The notes beneath the pieces are model-generated. The model was given only the letters and a program-made list of their open reading frames with translations. It was not told the origin of the DNA and did not search any database. Below are positions 15,106 to 15,135 of a stretch of DNA of 15,135 nucleotides, one piece after another. Location of the stretch: contig BNVA01000031.1 in NCBI GenBank assembly GCA_025997755.1, forward strand, positions 1-15,135, in the 5' to 3' direction. Both the position numbers and the translations under genes were made by a program. The DNA is from Spirochaetia bacterium. GTDB lineage: Bacteria > Spirochaetota > Spirochaetia > Treponematales > Breznakiellaceae. The number at the start of each line of letters is the position of its first letter. Position 1 is the first letter of the stretch.

Positions 15106-15135
15106 AATAAATTGTTAGTTTGAATGTCGCTTATC

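Larger units (their letters stand above)
7667..15135 (-). repeat. Right arm of the 7.47 kb perfect inverted repeat
   Basis: This is the reverse-complement copy of 1-7469 and runs to the very last base of the window. The inner boundary with the loop is the natural one, because the reading frame entering the loop from this arm continues as sensible protein (see the gene at 7405-8799). The unnatural junction is at the left arm's inner end. Confidence 0.98.

Noticed and set aside
1..15135. Composite transposon or insertion-sequence inverted repeats
   Set aside because: The arms carry lipoprotein, regulator and housekeeping genes but no transposase, no terminal short repeats and no target-site duplication, and the arms take up the whole window.

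Overview
The window looks like a stretch of spirochaete DNA, most probably from a Treponema. The reasons are the density of secreted lipoproteins with relaxed lipoboxes (FSGC, FLSC, LTGC, LVSC), LPP20-type sequences, moderate-to-low GC, and several hypothetical proteins of treponemal character. The species cannot be fixed from the sequence alone.

The dominant feature is architectural. Bases 1-7469 are repeated as their exact reverse complement at 7667-15135, around a single-copy loop of 197 bp (7470-7666). Every gene in the left arm has an identical copy in the right arm on the opposite strand, and paired coordinates always sum to 15136. The palindrome uses the whole window with no unique flank. 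The axis lies inside a coding region, and each arm carries a second truncating junction near its outer end. The simplest reading is a fold-back (inverted) chimera from amplification or assembly, or a very recent template-switch duplication. The real gene content is one 7.5 kb locus.

Locus in left-arm coordinates: (i) at the outer end, the first ~100 bp of a secreted-protein gene (68-168, +) abut the 3' part of an LPP20-like lipoprotein gene (31-621, -), truncating both. (ii) Upstream on the minus strand is a 346-aa secreted LPP20-like protein (660-1700). (iii) A 187-bp divergent control region holds four copies of a GAGCAAAATT-type motif around a sigma70-like promoter. (iv) An XRE-type HTH regulator follows (1888-2211, +). 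(v) A gap with two small hairpins and an extended -10 promoter precedes (vi) a tight plus-strand operon: a 606-aa lipoprotein, a 229-aa lipoprotein, DeoD purine nucleoside phosphorylase, a ~257-aa unrecognised cytoplasmic protein and a GTG-started lipoprotein. The loop, read on the minus strand, extends this last gene to an HEGFH (HExxH) motif before the fold-back truncates it.

Functionally, the minus-strand pair and several operon products are predicted to be envelope or periplasmic, whereas DeoD is cytosolic purine salvage. The HTH protein is placed to repress both itself and the LPP20-like pair through the shared operator array. No RNA genes, CRISPR arrays or insertion sequences were seen.
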